A stretch of 64,000 nucleotides of DNA from an uncultured Mailhella sp. (GTDB taxonomy: Bacteria > Desulfobacterota > Desulfovibrionia > Desulfovibrionales > Desulfovibrionaceae), in NCBI RefSeq assembly GCF_963931295.1, contig NZ_OZ007001.1:2745001-2809000 (forward strand), in the 5' to 3' direction. A program made the position numbers and the translations under genes. This document shows positions 38,843-49,534 of this stretch, in pieces. The first letter of the stretch is position 1. Each line of letters begins with the position of its first letter. The notes beneath the pieces were generated by a model, which saw only the letters and a program-made list of their open reading frames with translations, made no database searches and was not told the origin of the DNA.

Positions 38843-41494
38843 TTAGAACATGTCCTTGAGCAGATCTTCGCCCTGCTGAGCCTGTTCCTCCACCTGCTGA
38901 ACGAGCGCGGGATCGACGTCGCCGTCGAGGGCGTCGAGGCCGTAGCCCGTGCCGGGTTCGGTGCCTTCGATGAAAGGCATGCTCATGCCGTCGGCGTCGG
39001 CGAACACGATGCCGTCCGGTTTGGGGAAGTCGTCGGGCGGATAGGCCTTGAGCGCCTCCCTGGCATAGTAGATGTAGGCGGGCAGGGCGGCTCCGGAACC
39101 CGTTTCGCCGCGGCCCATGGGCTGGAGCTGATCGTAGCCTATGTAGGTGGCGGTGACGAGGTAGGGCGTCATGCCGATGAACCAGGCGTCGTTTTCGTCG
39201 TTGGTGGTGCCGGTTTTGCCGCCGAGGGGGCGACCCAGCACGCGGGCCTTGCCGCCGGTGCCGAAGTTCACCACGCCTTCGAGCAGTTTGGCCATGACAT
39301 AGGCGTTCTGCGGCGTGATGGCCTGCACGGATTCGGGCTGGCTTTCATAGATGGTGTTGCCCCAGGGGCCCTGAATGCTGGTGATGAAGCGCGGCGAGCT
39401 GACCTTGCCGCCGTTGGCGAAGGCGGTGTAGGCCTGCGCCAGATTGAGCGGAGACACGGCCACGGCGCCCAGACTGATGGACAGGGTGGCCGGGAACTCG
39501 GGCGTGAGGCGCAGGGCCTTGGCGCGGGCAATGATGTGCTCCACGCCCATCTGCTGCGCCACGCGCACGGTGCAGAGGTTGCGGGAGCGGGCGAGGGCGC
39601 GGTAAAGCGGCATGGGGCCGTTGAACTTGCCGTCGTCGTTGCCGGGACGCCAGGCTTTTTTCGTCCACTTGTCGATGAGTATGATGGGGGCGTCGAGCAG
39701 CATGGAGGCGGGGGTGAAGCCGTTGTCGAGCGCCGCGGAATAGACGATGGGCTTGAACGAGGAGCCGGGCTGGCGCTGCGCCTGCGTGACGCGGTTGAAT
39801 TGGGAGCCGGAGCTGCCGAAGGAGTAGCCGCCCACCATGGCCACCACGTCGCCGCTCTGCGGTTCGATGGACACCATGGCGCCCTGCACGTCGGGATATT
39901 GCTGGAGTCGCAGGGCAATGACGGCTTCATGGGGACGCAGCACGGCGTCCTGCGCGTTTTTGGGCGCTTCCGTCAGGTTTTTGCTCGTTTTTTTCTGGGA
40001 TTTGGCGGTCGCGGCGGGCGTCTTGTCGCGGGAAACCCAGATGACGTCGCCGGGTTTGACCACTTTTGTGGCGTCGCGCATCACCACGGCGGTGACGGAT
40101 CCGGCCACGCGCTTGTTCGGCTTGCGCGCCCAGTTCATGGTGCGTACGCTCACGTAGCCGCGCTGCGTTTCGGAGAGCAGCACGTCCGCGCCGGACTTGT
40201 TTACGCTCGTCACGAGCGCGAGCGCCCAGCCGTCGTCGTCGAGATCGGAGAGCTTGAAGTCCTTTTTCTTGAGGAAGTCCGCATATTCGGAAGGTTCGAG
40301 ATGCTTGACCGGTCCGAGCCATCCGTGACGCTTGGTGGCGTCTTCCAGACCGTGGCGCAGACCTTCGTTGGCGGCCTTCTGCTGCACGGGATCCATGGCG
40401 GTGTGTACGGTGAGGCCGAGCTCATACACGGCGTCTTCGCCGTAGATGCCGAAGTCGTAGCCGTTCTTCTTGCAGTTCTCTTCCGAGAACATTTCCACGA
40501 GCAGGCGGCGCACTTCTTCCATGTACCAGGCTCCGTCGGGATTGGACGAGGGCATGGCCTTGTATTCGAGCTTCTGGTTGATGGCTTCGTCGTACTGGGC
40601 GTCGCTTATCCAGCCGAGGTCGCGCAGGCGGCGCAGCACGTGACGCTGACGGTTCTGGGCGGCTTCGGGATTGCGATAGGGATTGTAGGCGGAAGGCGAC
40701 TGGCCGAGACCGGCGATGAGCGCGGCTTCGGCAATGGTGAGATCTCTGGCGTTCTTGGCGAAGTACACGCGCGCGGCGGCTTCCACGCCGTAGGCGTTGT
40801 TGCCGAGGAATATCTGATTGATGTAGAGGGTGAGAATTTCGTCCTTGCTGAGCTGCTTTTCCAGACGGTAGGCGAGAATGGCTTCCTTGAGCTTGCGTTC
40901 GTAGCTCTTTTCCGGGGTGAGCATGAGGCGCTTGACCACCTGCTGCGTGATGGTGCTGCCGCCCTGCCTTGTGGAGCCGTGCTGGAAGTTGGCTATGGCC
41001 GCGCGCACGATGGCTTTGATGTCCACGCCGGGGTGATTGTAGAACTGATCGTCTTCCACGGCGAGGAAGGACATGGGCACGAACTTGGGAAGCTGGTCGA
41101 GCGTGACGAGAAAACGCCGTTCGTGGTAGAGCTGACCGATGAGACTGCCGTCGCGGGCGAGCACGGTGGTCACCAGCGGCGGACGGTAGTCGGCGATTTT
41201 GCTGAAGCTCGGCAGATCGTCGGACACCCACTGATACAGCATGTAGCCGCCTGCGGCCGCGCCCAGCGCGCCGAGCACGACAAGCGTGCCGAAAAGATAA
41301 AGTATGGTGCCGAAGAATCCGCGGCCCTTGCGGCGTTTTCTGCGGGATTTTCCGGGAGCGTCCAGAGAAAGCAGTTCGCTGTCGGAGTCGTCATCCGCCG
41401 CGGGTCTGGAAGATCTTCTGTTCCTGCCGGGGGCGGGCGTTCCGAAATCGAGCCTGTCGAGTCCGTTGTCGTTGTTCCAGTCTTTGTCGCTCAT
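38843..41494 (-). CDS. mrcA: Penicillin-binding protein 1A
   Basis: An 883-aa bifunctional peptidoglycan synthase. One N-terminal membrane span (GTILYLFGTLVVLGALGAAA) is followed by the GT51 glycosyltransferase domain with AVEDDQFYNHPGVD (catalytic Glu) and RQGGSTITQQVVKRL. The transpeptidase domain has the SSFKPIVYSA active Ser, SRN and KTGTTNDENDAW motifs. A charged cytoplasmic N-terminus precedes the span. Length is normal for PBP1A. It is transcribed away from gatB's end with its own promoter likely. Confidence 0.93.
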   Translation of the reverse strand: MSDKDWNNDNGLDRLDFGTPAPGRNRRSSRPAADDDSDSELLSLDAPGKSRRKRRKGRGFFGTILYLFGTLVVLGALGAAAGGYMLYQWVSDDLPSFSKIADYRPPLVTTVLARDGSLIGQLYHERRFLVTLDQLPKFVPMSFLAVEDDQFYNHPGVDIKAIVRAAIANFQHGSTRQGGSTITQQVVKRLMLTPEKSYERKLKEAILAYRLEKQLSKDEILTLYINQIFLGNNAYGVEAAARVYFAKNARDLTIAEAALIAGLGQSPSAYNPYRNPEAAQNRQRHVLRRLRDLGWISDAQYDEAINQKLEYKAMPSSNPDGAWYMEEVRRLLVEMFSEENCKKNGYDFGIYGEDAVYELGLTVHTAMDPVQQKAANEGLRHGLEDATKRHGWLGPVKHLEPSEYADFLKKKDFKLSDLDDDGWALALVTSVNKSGADVLLSETQRGYVSVRTMNWARKPNKRVAGSVTAVVMRDATKVVKPGDVIWVSRDKTPAATAKSQKKTSKNLTEAPKNAQDAVLRPHEAVIALRLQQYPDVQGAMVSIEPQSGDVVAMVGGYSFGSSGSQFNRVTQAQRQPGSSFKPIVYSAALDNGFTPASMLLDAPIILIDKWTKKAWRPGNDDGKFNGPMPLYRALARSRNLCTVRVAQQMGVEHIIARAKALRLTPEFPATLSISLGAVAVSPLNLAQAYTAFANGGKVSSPRFITSIQGPWGNTIYESQPESVQAITPQNAYVMAKLLEGVVNFGTGGKARVLGRPLGGKTGTTNDENDAWFIGMTPYLVTATYIGYDQLQPMGRGETGSGAALPAYIYYAREALKAYPPDDFPKPDGIVFADADGMSMPFIEGTEPGTGYGLDALDGDVDPALVQQVEEQAQQGEDLLKDMF

Positions 41495-41525
41495 GGCAAT
41501 AGGGAAAGTGAAGTGTCCGGGGAAA

Positions 41526-41554
41526 GCGTTCCGCCGGGGGGGGGGGGCGGAACG
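41526..41554. other. Hairpin with an 11-G run between gatB and mrcA
   Basis: GCGTTCCGCC (41526-41535) and GGCGGAACGC (41545-41554) form a perfect 10-bp stem around nine Gs; the full G run is 11 long (41536-41546). It lies between the gatB stop and the mrcA start. It may act as a terminator-like structure or as an unstable homopolymer in the mrcA leader. Confidence 0.5.
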
Positions 41555-41567
41555 CCGTGACTGCGCG

Positions 41568-43004
41568 CTAGTTCTGGCCGAGCAGACGGGCCAGAGCTTC
41601 GTTGACCATGGCGGGATTCGCCTTGCCGCGCATTTCGCGCATGACCTGGCCGACGAAGAAGCTGACGAGCTTGGTCTTGCCGCCCTTGTAGGCTTCCACT
41701 TCGGCGGGATGGGCGTCGATCACCTTCTGCACGGCGGCGTCGATGGCGCCGGTGTCCGAAACCTGAACGAGGCCGCGTTCCTTGACGAGCGCCGCGGGCA
41801 TGACGTCTCCCTTCATGAGTTCGGGGAAGATGTCGGCGGCAATCTTGGCGGAAATGGTGCCGTTGCCGATGATGGCGACAAGCTCGGCGATGGCTTCGGG
41901 CGTGATCTTGATGTCGGCGCTGCTGACGCCGGTCTGATTGATTTCGCGCAGCAGCATGCCGAGCATGATGTTGGCCGCCTTCTTGGGCTGAGCGCCGAGC
42001 GCGCAGGTCTTTTCAAAGAGCTCGGCAAGATGCGGATCGGAGCAGAGCTGTTCGGCGTCCTGTTCGGGCAGCTGGAGTTCGCCCATGTAGCGGGCCATGC
42101 GGGCTTCGGGCAGTTCGGGCTGCGTGGCGGCCCATTCGGCGAGTTCCTCGTCGGTGATGACCACGGGCAAAAGGTCAGGGTCGGGGAAGTAGCGATAGTC
42201 CTGCGCGTCTTCCTTGCTGCGCATGGGCGCGGTGAGGTTGCGGTTTGCGTCGTAGAGACGGGTTTCCTGAATCACCTTTTCGCCGTCGTCGAGCAGATCG
42301 GACTGTCTTGCGATTTCAAATTCGATGGCGCGCTGCACGTTGCGGAAGGAGTTGAGGTTCTTCAGTTCGGTGCGGGTGCCGAGCTTCGTTTCGCCGCGCG
42401 GACGGATGGACACGTTGGCGTCGCAGCGGAAGCAGCCTTCCTCCATGTTGCCGTTGCTGATGCCGAGGCTCACTACCATGGCGTGGAGCTTCTTGAGGTA
42501 GGCCACGGCCTCTTCGGCGCTGCGCAGATCGGGTTCGCTCACGATTTCGATGAGCGGGGTGCCGGCGCGGTTGAGGTCCACATAGCTGAAGTTTTCGCCC
42601 TGCGGATGGATGTTCTTGCCCGCGTCGTCTTCCATGTGGATGCGGGTGATGCCGATGCGGCGCTTCTGCCCGTCGACCGTGATGTCGAGCCAGCCGTGTT
42701 CGCACAGCGGAAGCTCGAACTGCGATATCTGATAGTCCTTGGGCATGTCGGGATAGAAGTAGTTCTTGCGGGCGAACTGCGAGCGCTGATTGATCTGCGC
42801 GTGGATGGCGAGGGCCATGCGCGTGGCGTATTCCACGGCCTTGCGGTTGAGCACGGGCAGCACGCCGGGCATGCCGGAGCACACTTCGCAGACGTTGGTG
42901 TTCGGCTCGTCGCCGAAGGAGTTGGGGCAGGAACAGAAAAGTTTGCTGGCCGTGGCCAGGTGTACATGTACTTCCAGGCCGATGACAGCCTCGTATGCAG
43001 ACAT
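41568..43004 (-). CDS. gatB: Asp-tRNA(Asn)/Glu-tRNA(Gln) amidotransferase subunit B
   Basis: A 478-aa GatB, which phosphorylates misacylated tRNA and accepts ammonia from GatA. The GatB signature [39 protein letters not shown] and [18 protein letters not shown] are plain. The C-terminal YqeY-like helical domain is present. Indicates indirect Asn/Gln-tRNA charging. gatA and gatC are not in the window. Confidence 0.95.
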   Translation of the reverse strand: MSAYEAVIGLEVHVHLATASKLFCSCPNSFGDEPNTNVCEVCSGMPGVLPVLNRKAVEYATRMALAIHAQINQRSQFARKNYFYPDMPKDYQISQFELPLCEHGWLDITVDGQKRRIGITRIHMEDDAGKNIHPQGENFSYVDLNRAGTPLIEIVSEPDLRSAEEAVAYLKKLHAMVVSLGISNGNMEEGCFRCDANVSIRPRGETKLGTRTELKNLNSFRNVQRAIEFEIARQSDLLDDGEKVIQETRLYDANRNLTAPMRSKEDAQDYRYFPDPDLLPVVITDEELAEWAATQPELPEARMARYMGELQLPEQDAEQLCSDPHLAELFEKTCALGAQPKKAANIMLGMLLREINQTGVSSADIKITPEAIAELVAIIGNGTISAKIAADIFPELMKGDVMPAALVKERGLVQVSDTGAIDAAVQKVIDAHPAEVEAYKGGKTKLVSFFVGQVMREMRGKANPAMVNEALARLLGQN

Positions 43005-43511
43005 GGGGTACTCCCTGAAAATAGCTGGTAAACAAAGCTCCGAATGGAGGAATCTGTATTGCTATCATTAAAAGGCCCGGGGCTCAAGCGAAACCCGGGT
43101 GTGCGTTCAGGGCGTTGCGGGAAGGAGCGGCGGTCGCAGCAGAGAGGGCCGCGGACGGGCCAAAGCGGCGGAACACGCGACGGGCTCTTTTTGCCGCAGG
43201 GCGGGCGGCGGCCCGGATGGCGCCGACGAGGCGCGGGAGCAAACTGATAACGCGGAGCGGAGGAAGTTTCGCTGTCGGACGGAAGGTTCGCGGGAGTCGC
43301 CGAACGCAGGGAATCCCGGAAGAAAGAGGATGCGCCGGTCGAGACGCGCGCCGAAGATTCCGAACGCAGGGAAGGCAAGCAGCCGCGTCTTTGGGAAACG
43401 ATGCGGCGCAAGATCTTCGGGGATTTTTGCGGCCTGCCCCCTGCCTCGGCGCGGGGCAAAGGGCACAGGCGCGCGTTTTTCGCCGGGCAGCCGGAGCGCG
43501 GAAGGCTTTTT
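43005..43511. other. GC-rich intergenic region, nadK terminator, no gene seen
   Basis: A hairpin at about 43074-43101 (CCCGGG arms) followed on the minus strand by CCTTTT looks like the nadK terminator. The remaining 400 bp have open frames on both strands, but none has a ribosome site or recognisable protein; they reflect high GC. Confidence 0.45.
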
Positions 43512-44387
43512 TCAGCCGTTTTCCCGTCGGCCCGGCCCGGAGGTGACGATGCCGCGATCGATGAGGCGGCGCAGGTACCAGTTCTTGTCGCTCACGAGCA
43601 TGTGGAGCTGATCGGGCGTGCCCTGGATTTCCAGCACGTCGCCGAAGTCCAGCGGCAGATTTTCCTGCCCGTCCACGGAAAGCAGTACCTGATCGCCCTG
43701 ACGGCAGGCTTCCAGCCGGATGCAGGAAGAGGCGGGCAGCGCGATGGGAGGAAACCCCCCGGCAAAGGGACAGATGGGCGTGACGAGCTGGGCGTTCATG
43801 GAAGGAATGGTGAGCGGGCCGCCTGCGGAGGCCGTGTAGGCGGTGGAGCCGAGCGGCGTGGACACGATGACGCCGTCGCAGCGCAGCGTGCTGAAGTGGA
43901 CGCCGTCGATGTTCAGGCTCAGAGAAACCGCGCGGGCGACCACGCCGTGCGCGGTGACCACGTCGTTGATGGCCACGCCTTCGCTGAGGGGCTCCAGCAT
44001 GTCTCCCTTCCGCCGCAGAATGCGCCAGTGCAGGGTGAGGTGTCGTTCCAGCTCCCATCGGCCCTGCAGCATGTCGGCCAGAGGTTCTTCCCAGCCCTCG
44101 GCGGGAAGAGAGGCCAGAAAGCCCACCCTGCCGAAGTTCATGCCGGCAAGGGGCGTGCGTATGCCGGCCAGACGGCGGGCCACGCCTATCATGGTGCCGT
44201 CGCCGCCGAGCACGAGAACGGCGTCGCTGGCGGCTGCCTCGGCCCGCATGGTCATGGCGTCGGCGCCGGCGGAAAGCAGCACGCCTTCCACCTGACGGGA
44301 GCGCAGCCAGGGAATCAGGGCCCGCCCGGCGTTTTCCGGCTGAGGGTTGTCCTTATGAAGAATGAGAAGACGGGAGATGGGCTGCAT
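43512..44387 (-). CDS. nadK: NAD kinase
   Basis: A 291-aa enzyme making NADP from NAD and ATP. The GGDGT motif lies in VLVLGGDGTMIGVARRLAG near residue 60, NFGRVGFLASL near 84, and GSTAYTASAGGPL near 185. Length is normal. It is monocistronic in appearance, with a terminator some 410 bp downstream. Confidence 0.93.
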   Translation of the reverse strand: MQPISRLLILHKDNPQPENAGRALIPWLRSRQVEGVLLSAGADAMTMRAEAAASDAVLVLGGDGTMIGVARRLAGIRTPLAGMNFGRVGFLASLPAEGWEEPLADMLQGRWELERHLTLHWRILRRKGDMLEPLSEGVAINDVVTAHGVVARAVSLSLNIDGVHFSTLRCDGVIVSTPLGSTAYTASAGGPLTIPSMNAQLVTPICPFAGGFPPIALPASSCIRLEACRQGDQVLLSVDGQENLPLDFGDVLEIQGTPDQLHMLVSDKNWYLRRLIDRGIVTSGPGRRENG

Positions 44388-44781
44388 GAAACATCCTTGA
44401 AATCGCCTGCAACGGCGGGGAATGGCCGCCCGGACGGCGCGGCGAAGGAGCGCTCGCCGGAAGGCGGACCGGACAAAGGCTCTTGTACTCTAAAGAACAA
44501 ACCCGCGCAATGGAAAATTGAAACAACGGCCGGATGTCGGCGGCGGACCCGCCGGGAGCCGGAAGGCTGCGGCTTTTGGCAAAAGCGCGGAGAAATTTGC
44601 GGAAAAAGGCGGCCTTGCCCCTTGCCGAAGCGCCCGGGAACGTTATTTCTCTTCTGCGGGGAAGGGACGCGCGCCCGCCGTGGGCGGGCCCCGGCCATTG
44701 TCAGTGTCGGCGCTTTGGAGTATGGTTCCTTCTCTGAAAGTCGCGGCGAGAGCCGCTCACGTCAAGCGCTTATGGAGCATC
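44388..44781 (+). promoter_or_regulatory. Intergenic region with gmhA promoter
   Basis: TTGTCA (44698-44703) and TATGGT (44721-44726) with 17 bases between make a good sigma-70 type promoter reading toward gmhA. No gene is seen in the rest of this GC-rich stretch between the nadK and gmhA starts. Confidence 0.55.
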
Positions 44782-45396
44782 ATGAAAACAGCTCTTGAAA
44801 TTATCCACGAACATGCGGAAGAGGGCGCGAAGCTGCGTCGCCGCTTCCTTGCCGACGCCGCTCCCGTTCTCGACGCGGCTTCCCGCCGCATGGCGCGCAG
44901 TCTTGCCGACGGCGGCAAGATTCTTGTCTGCGGCAACGGAGGCAGCGCGGCCGACGCCCAGCACATGACCGGAGAACTTCTGGGTCGCTTTCTCATGGAA
45001 CGCCCCTCGCTTCCCGCCGTGGCGCTCACGGTGGACACGTCCACGCTGACCGCCGTGGGCAACGACTACGGGTATGAAGAAGTGTTTTCCCGTCAGGTGT
45101 CCGGCCTCGGTCGTCCCGGCGACGTGCTGGTGGCCTTTTCCACGTCGGGCGGAAGTGCCAACGTCGTCAAGGCCATCGAAGCCGCCCGCACCGCGGGTAT
45201 GGCGGTGGTGGGACTCACCGGCAAGGGCGGGGGCAGAATGGCCGCCATGTGCGACTATCTTCTCGACGTGCCCCATTCGCACACTCCGCTGATCCAGGAA
45301 ATGCACGAAGCGTGCATGCACCTTATGTGTCAGCTTATCGATCATTATCTCTTCGAGAATGTTCAGGCCCTCAGCGAGGGCCCGAAAGGAGCCTGA
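44782..45396 (+). CDS. gmhA: Sedoheptulose 7-phosphate isomerase
   Basis: A 204-aa SIS-domain isomerase making D-glycero-D-manno-heptose 7-phosphate for LPS core. VCGNGGSAADAQHMTGELLG, STSGGSANVVKAIEA and HTPLIQEMHEACMHLM are diagnostic. The start with TGGAG upstream gives the usual length; the longer frame is not supported. It shows the host makes a heptose-containing Gram-negative envelope. fmdB follows 4 bp later. Confidence 0.93.
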   Translation: MKTALEIIHEHAEEGAKLRRRFLADAAPVLDAASRRMARSLADGGKILVCGNGGSAADAQHMTGELLGRFLMERPSLPAVALTVDTSTLTAVGNDYGYEEVFSRQVSGLGRPGDVLVAFSTSGGSANVVKAIEAARTAGMAVVGLTGKGGGRMAAMCDYLLDVPHSHTPLIQEMHEACMHLMCQLIDHYLFENVQALSEGPKGA

Positions 45397-45400
45397 TTCC

Positions 45401-45640
45401 ATGCCTATTTACGAATATCGCTGCAAAGCCTGCAATCATACCTTTGAGGATCTCGTCTTCGGCGACGAAAAGCCTTCCTGCCCCAAGTGCCATTCCACGG
45501 ACACGGAAAAGATGATTTCCCGCTGCTCGTGCCGTCTGGCCGACGGAACGCCCGATTCCTTCGATCTGCCTTCCGCTCCGGCGTCCGGCGGCGGATGCGC
45601 CGGATGCTCCGGCGGCAACTGCGCAAGCTGCGGTCACTAG
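45401..45640 (+). CDS. FmdB-family zinc ribbon protein
   Basis: A 79-aa protein beginning MPIYEYRCKACNHTFEDLV, with the second Cys pair in CPKCHSTDTEKM: the FmdB zinc ribbon. The C-terminus is Gly/Cys-rich (GGGCAGCSGGNCASCGH), usual in this family. Members are named regulators, but the function is mostly unknown. AAAGGAG precedes the ATG; the gene is co-transcribed with gmhA. Confidence 0.85.
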   Translation: MPIYEYRCKACNHTFEDLVFGDEKPSCPKCHSTDTEKMISRCSCRLADGTPDSFDLPSAPASGGGCAGCSGGNCASCGH

Positions 45641-45988
45641 TCTGCGGGAATCTCGCCTGTTTTCCTGCGGCGACGCAGCGTTTTTTCTGAATGCCTCATG
45701 GACGCGACGCGGGTGCATCGCGTCCATGATTTTGTCTTTGTTCGGGGCGCGGAGGCGATGTCGGCTTTCGCGTCGGCGCGAAGGATTCGGAACACGCGTC
45801 GGCGTGGCGCTCCCAGGAAGAGCGGAGCGTTTTTCCGTAAAGCAGGCAAGATTCGAGCTGCCGGGCAAGCCGGCGTCATTCATTCTGCCGTTTCCCCGCG
45901 GGGGGCTGCGCCCCCGGCGCGACGGAAGACCCGACGGGCGTCTCTGCCGGTGCTGAGGCACGTCGGTTCCGGCAACTCTGGAGTTTTT
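45641..45988 (+). terminator. Intergenic region with two hairpins
   Basis: CTGCG-GCGA-CGCAG followed by CGTTTTTT (45665-45686) is a short rho-independent terminator for gmhA-fmdB. A second perfect 11-bp hairpin (45697-45707 with 45718-45728) is followed by ATTTTGTCTTTG. No gene is seen up to hemC. Confidence 0.6.
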
Positions 45989-46936
45989 ATGAAAAAAATC
46001 ATCATTGCCACGCGCGGCAGCAAGCTGGCGCTCTGGCAGGCGGAACACGTCAAAGGACGCCTCACGGCGCAGTATCCTGATCTGGAAGTCGAACTGCTCG
46101 TGCTCAAGACCAAGGGAGACGTCATTCTCGACGTGCCTCTCGCCAAGGTGGGCGGCAAGGGCCTTTTCGTGAAGGAAATAGAGGAGGCGCTGCTTTCCGG
46201 CGCGGCGGACATCGCCGTGCACAGCATGAAGGACGTGCCCATGGTGCTGCCCGAAGGGCTGATTCTGGGCGCGGTTCCGGAACGGGAAGTGTGCAACGAC
46301 CTCTTCCTTTCCGAGCGCTGTGCGGAACTTGCCGCGCTGCCTGCGGGGGCCGTGCTCGGCACAAGTTCCCTGCGCAGACAGGCGCAGGTTCTGGCGCTGC
46401 GGCCCGACATCCGCGTGGCCATGCTGCGCGGCAACGTGGAAACGCGCCTGCGCAAGATGAAGGAAGGGCAGTACGACGCCATCATTCTCGCCCGCGCGGG
46501 CGTCAAGCGTCTGGGGCTTTCCGCCACCTTCCAGCAGGATCTCACGCCGCCGGACATGCTGCCCGCCGTGGGACAGGGCGCGCTCGGCGTGGAAATGCGC
46601 GAAGACAGGGCCGATCTGCGCGAGCTTCTTTCCTTCCTTGAACACAGGCCCACGCGCCTGTGCGTTTCTGCGGAGCGCGCGTTCCTGCGTCGTCTGGACG
46701 GCGGCTGTCAGGTGCCCATCGCGGCCCACGCCGTGCTGAACGGCGACGAGCTGGAACTTTCCGCGCTGGTGGCCGGCGTGGACGGCAAAACGGTGATACG
46801 AGGATTCAGACGCGCCGAGGCCTCGCCGGAACAGGCGGAGCTCATGGGCTGCGCGCTGGCGGAGGAACTGCTTTCCAAAGGCGCAGACCGCATTCTGGCT
46901 GAACTTTACAATGGAGAAGACGGGGAAAAGGCATGA
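45989..46936 (+). CDS. hemC: Hydroxymethylbilane synthase
   Basis: A 315-aa porphobilinogen deaminase of the tetrapyrrole pathway. [34 protein letters not shown] (conserved Lys-Asp) and [15 protein letters not shown] with the dipyrromethane-binding Cys near residue 240 are all present. TGGAG precedes ATG 45989. It supplies precursors for siroheme and heme. Its stop overlaps the next start (ATGA). Confidence 0.95.
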   Translation: MKKIIIATRGSKLALWQAEHVKGRLTAQYPDLEVELLVLKTKGDVILDVPLAKVGGKGLFVKEIEEALLSGAADIAVHSMKDVPMVLPEGLILGAVPEREVCNDLFLSERCAELAALPAGAVLGTSSLRRQAQVLALRPDIRVAMLRGNVETRLRKMKEGQYDAIILARAGVKRLGLSATFQQDLTPPDMLPAVGQGALGVEMREDRADLRELLSFLEHRPTRLCVSAERAFLRRLDGGCQVPIAAHAVLNGDELELSALVAGVDGKTVIRGFRRAEASPEQAELMGCALAEELLSKGADRILAELYNGEDGEKA

Positions 46937-49383
46937 GTCCTGCGCTTCGCACCATAGCGCCGCTGTCTGCGGACAAGCTGCGTCCCTGCTGGCCCGCGGA
47001 ACGCGTTCCGTGGGAGGACAGCCGCGCCATTCCCCGGGGCGGACGCCGTCGCCCGGCGCAGCCCAGGGCGCTGGCTGCGCTGGAGCTTGCGGTGCATATC
47101 CGCAATTCCGGGTACAACGTGTATCTTTCCGGCTCGCCCGATCTGGGGCGCACCTACATGCTGTGCGATTTTCTCGAACCGCTCGCCCGCCGGGAAGCCA
47201 CGCCTCCAGACGTCATTTACGTCAACAATTTCAAGGATGAAGATCGGCCCGTTCTCATTCAGCTTCCGGCCGGACAGGGCAGCCAGATGCGCGATGCGCT
47301 GGCCGACGCGCTCCGCCAGCTTCGCGAGGAGCTGCCCGCGCGGCTTGATTCCGACGTGTTTCTGCGCAAGCGCCGCGCCGGACGCGAACAGTTCCGCGAA
47401 GAGCGCTCGAACATGGTCAAGGAGCTTGAGCGCATGGCCGAAGAAAAGGGCTTTGCGCTCGAAGCCGAAGAGCAGGGAGCGCTGTCGCTGTTTCCCATGA
47501 AGGAAGGCAAGCGCCTGAGCGACGAGGAAGTGTCGCTTCTGGACGCGCTGGAGCGCCGGGAGTTCAAAAAAAGAGCGGATCAGCTGCTGCAGAGCATGGC
47601 TCCCTTTGTCCGCAAGATGGGTGAGCTTGAAAAGAGCTTTCAGAAAAAGGAGCGTCAGCTTGAGCGCGAGGCGGCGGAATACCTCTTGAACCGTCTGGTC
47701 TCGCCGGTGGCGGACAAGGCCTGCCGTCTGTCCGGCTGCGAGGAGAAGACCGACGCGCTGCGCACGTTCTTTGACGATCTTCGGGCCGACGTGCTGGATC
47801 ATCTGGAGCTTTTTCTGCCCAAGGACGGACCGTCTCTGCCGGGGCACGGCGAAAGCCCCGCGCCGCAGGAGCCGGATCTGTACCGCTACAGCGTCAACGT
47901 GCTGGTGGACAACGGCGACATGCGCGGCGCGCCCGTGGTGGTGGAGGATCATCCCACCTACGGCAATCTGCTGGGCTGCGTGGAAAGGGAATCGGAAATG
48001 GGCGCGCTCGTCACGGACTTCACGCTCATCAAGGCCGGTTCGCTGCATCGCGCCAACGGCGGCTATCTGGTGCTGCATGCCAACGATCTTCTGGCCAACG
48101 GCCCCGCATGGGAAGGACTCATGCGCGCGCTGCGCTCCGGCGTGGCCCGCATTGAAGACCCGGACTTCAACGATACCTCCCGCGTGAAGGGCATAGAGCC
48201 GGAACCCATGCCCCTGAATCTGAAAGTGGTGCTCGTGGGCGAGGAGGATCTGTACGAAATGCTGCTGGAGCGCGACGAGCGTTTTGCCAAGCAGTTCAAG
48301 ATCAAGGCGCAGATGGCTTCGGAGACCGAGCGCACGGCGCCGTCCGTGCGGTCGTGGCTCTGTCAGCTCGCCCGCATCATGGACGAGGCCGATCTCTTGC
48401 CGTTCGACCGTGAAGCGCTGGCCGGTCTGGTGGATCACGGCTCGGAGCTGTGCGAGGATCACCGGAAGCTGACGCTGCGTTTTCCGCTCATGCGCGAAAC
48501 GCTCATCGAGGCGTCGGCCACGGCCGCCATGGCGGGCAAGTCCGTGGTGGACAGAGCCAGTCTGAACGCGGCGCTGAAAGCGCGTCGGCATCGCTCCGAT
48601 CTTGTCGAGGAACTCTTCATGGAGGAATACGACCGCGACGTCATCAAGCTGCGCACGTCGGGTGCCGAAGTCGGCTGCGTCAACGGTCTGGCCGTGACCA
48701 CGAGCGGCGACTACGAGTTCGGCCTGCCGCATCAGATTTCCTGCACCGTGGGCGTGGGACACGGCGGCATCATTGACCTTGAGCGCGAGGCGGAGCTCGG
48801 CGGCCCCATCCACACCAAGGCCATGATGATTCTGAAAAGCTATCTGGCTTCGCAGTTTGCGCACAACAAGCCGCTGGTGCTTTCCGGCAGCCTATGCTTC
48901 GAGCAGAGCTACAGCGGCATTGAAGGAGATTCCGCGTCCGGCGCGGAACTCGCGGCACTGCTCTCCGCTCTGTCGGAAGTGCCCATCCGACTGTCTCTGG
49001 CCTTTACCGGCGCGGTAAGCCAGTCCGGGCAGATCATGGCCGTGGGCGGCGTCACCCGCAAGATCGAGGGATTCTTCGAGCTGTGTTCCCGCCGCGGACT
49101 CACGGGGGAGCAGGGCGTCATCATTCCGCGCGACAATGTGGAGCATCTCATGCTGGACGACAAGGTTGTCGAGGCCGTGCGCGAGGGGCGTTTTGCCATC
49201 TATCCCGTGACGCACATTTCGGAAGCCATGGAACTGCTTACCGGCATGCCGGTGGGGCGTCGCCGCAAGAACGGCACTTTTGCCCGGGACACGCTGTTTT
49301 ATAAGGTTGACGAACGGCTGAGCGAATTCGGCTGGCTGGCCGAGCACAGCTTCAAGACCAGAAAGCGCAGAACGCGGGCCTGA
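46933..49383 (+). CDS. Lon-family ATP-dependent protease (AAA_32/LonB-like)
   Basis: An 816-aa protein of the YcbZ/LonH type. The N-terminal nucleotide-binding segment is [12 protein letters not shown], a divergent P-loop; a long coiled coil spans about residues 120-250. The C-terminal Lon protease domain has the catalytic Ser in [18 protein letters not shown] and the Lys in [12 protein letters not shown], so proteolysis should work. Four-base overlap with hemC implies coupled translation. Substrates unknown. Confidence 0.88.
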   Translation: MSPALRTIAPLSADKLRPCWPAERVPWEDSRAIPRGGRRRPAQPRALAALELAVHIRNSGYNVYLSGSPDLGRTYMLCDFLEPLARREATPPDVIYVNNFKDEDRPVLIQLPAGQGSQMRDALADALRQLREELPARLDSDVFLRKRRAGREQFREERSNMVKELERMAEEKGFALEAEEQGALSLFPMKEGKRLSDEEVSLLDALERREFKKRADQLLQSMAPFVRKMGELEKSFQKKERQLEREAAEYLLNRLVSPVADKACRLSGCEEKTDALRTFFDDLRADVLDHLELFLPKDGPSLPGHGESPAPQEPDLYRYSVNVLVDNGDMRGAPVVVEDHPTYGNLLGCVERESEMGALVTDFTLIKAGSLHRANGGYLVLHANDLLANGPAWEGLMRALRSGVARIEDPDFNDTSRVKGIEPEPMPLNLKVVLVGEEDLYEMLLERDERFAKQFKIKAQMASETERTAPSVRSWLCQLARIMDEADLLPFDREALAGLVDHGSELCEDHRKLTLRFPLMRETLIEASATAAMAGKSVVDRASLNAALKARRHRSDLVEELFMEEYDRDVIKLRTSGAEVGCVNGLAVTTSGDYEFGLPHQISCTVGVGHGGIIDLEREAELGGPIHTKAMMILKSYLASQFAHNKPLVLSGSLCFEQSYSGIEGDSASGAELAALLSALSEVPIRLSLAFTGAVSQSGQIMAVGGVTRKIEGFFELCSRRGLTGEQGVIIPRDNVEHLMLDDKVVEAVREGRFAIYPVTHISEAMELLTGMPVGRRRKNGTFARDTLFYKVDERLSEFGWLAEHSFKTRKRRTRA

Positions 49384-49453
49384 GCGGCGCGCTTTTCTGC
49401 GCAGAGCAGCGTTCGGGGCGCTGGGCGTGCCGGGAACGAACGCGAGAGTTTGG

Positions 49454-49504
49454 AAAAGGCGTCCGTCTGTTTTTCCGAGGGGAGAAACGGACGGACGCCT
49501 TTTT
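49454..49504. terminator. Bidirectional terminator between convergent genes
   Basis: AAAAGGCGTCCGT pairs with a segment ending GGACGCCTTTT, with imperfect inner pairing; T tracts follow on both strands. It ends both the hemC-lon operon and the MFS gene. Confidence 0.85.
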
Positions 49505-49534
49505 CGTGCGTGTGGCGGCAAGAGCCGCGGAAGA

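Noticed and set aside
43084..43546. Several overlapping frames between gatB and nadK
   Set aside because: All lack ribosome sites and recognisable sequence; Arg/Ala/Gly-rich translation on both strands is typical of noncoding GC-rich DNA.
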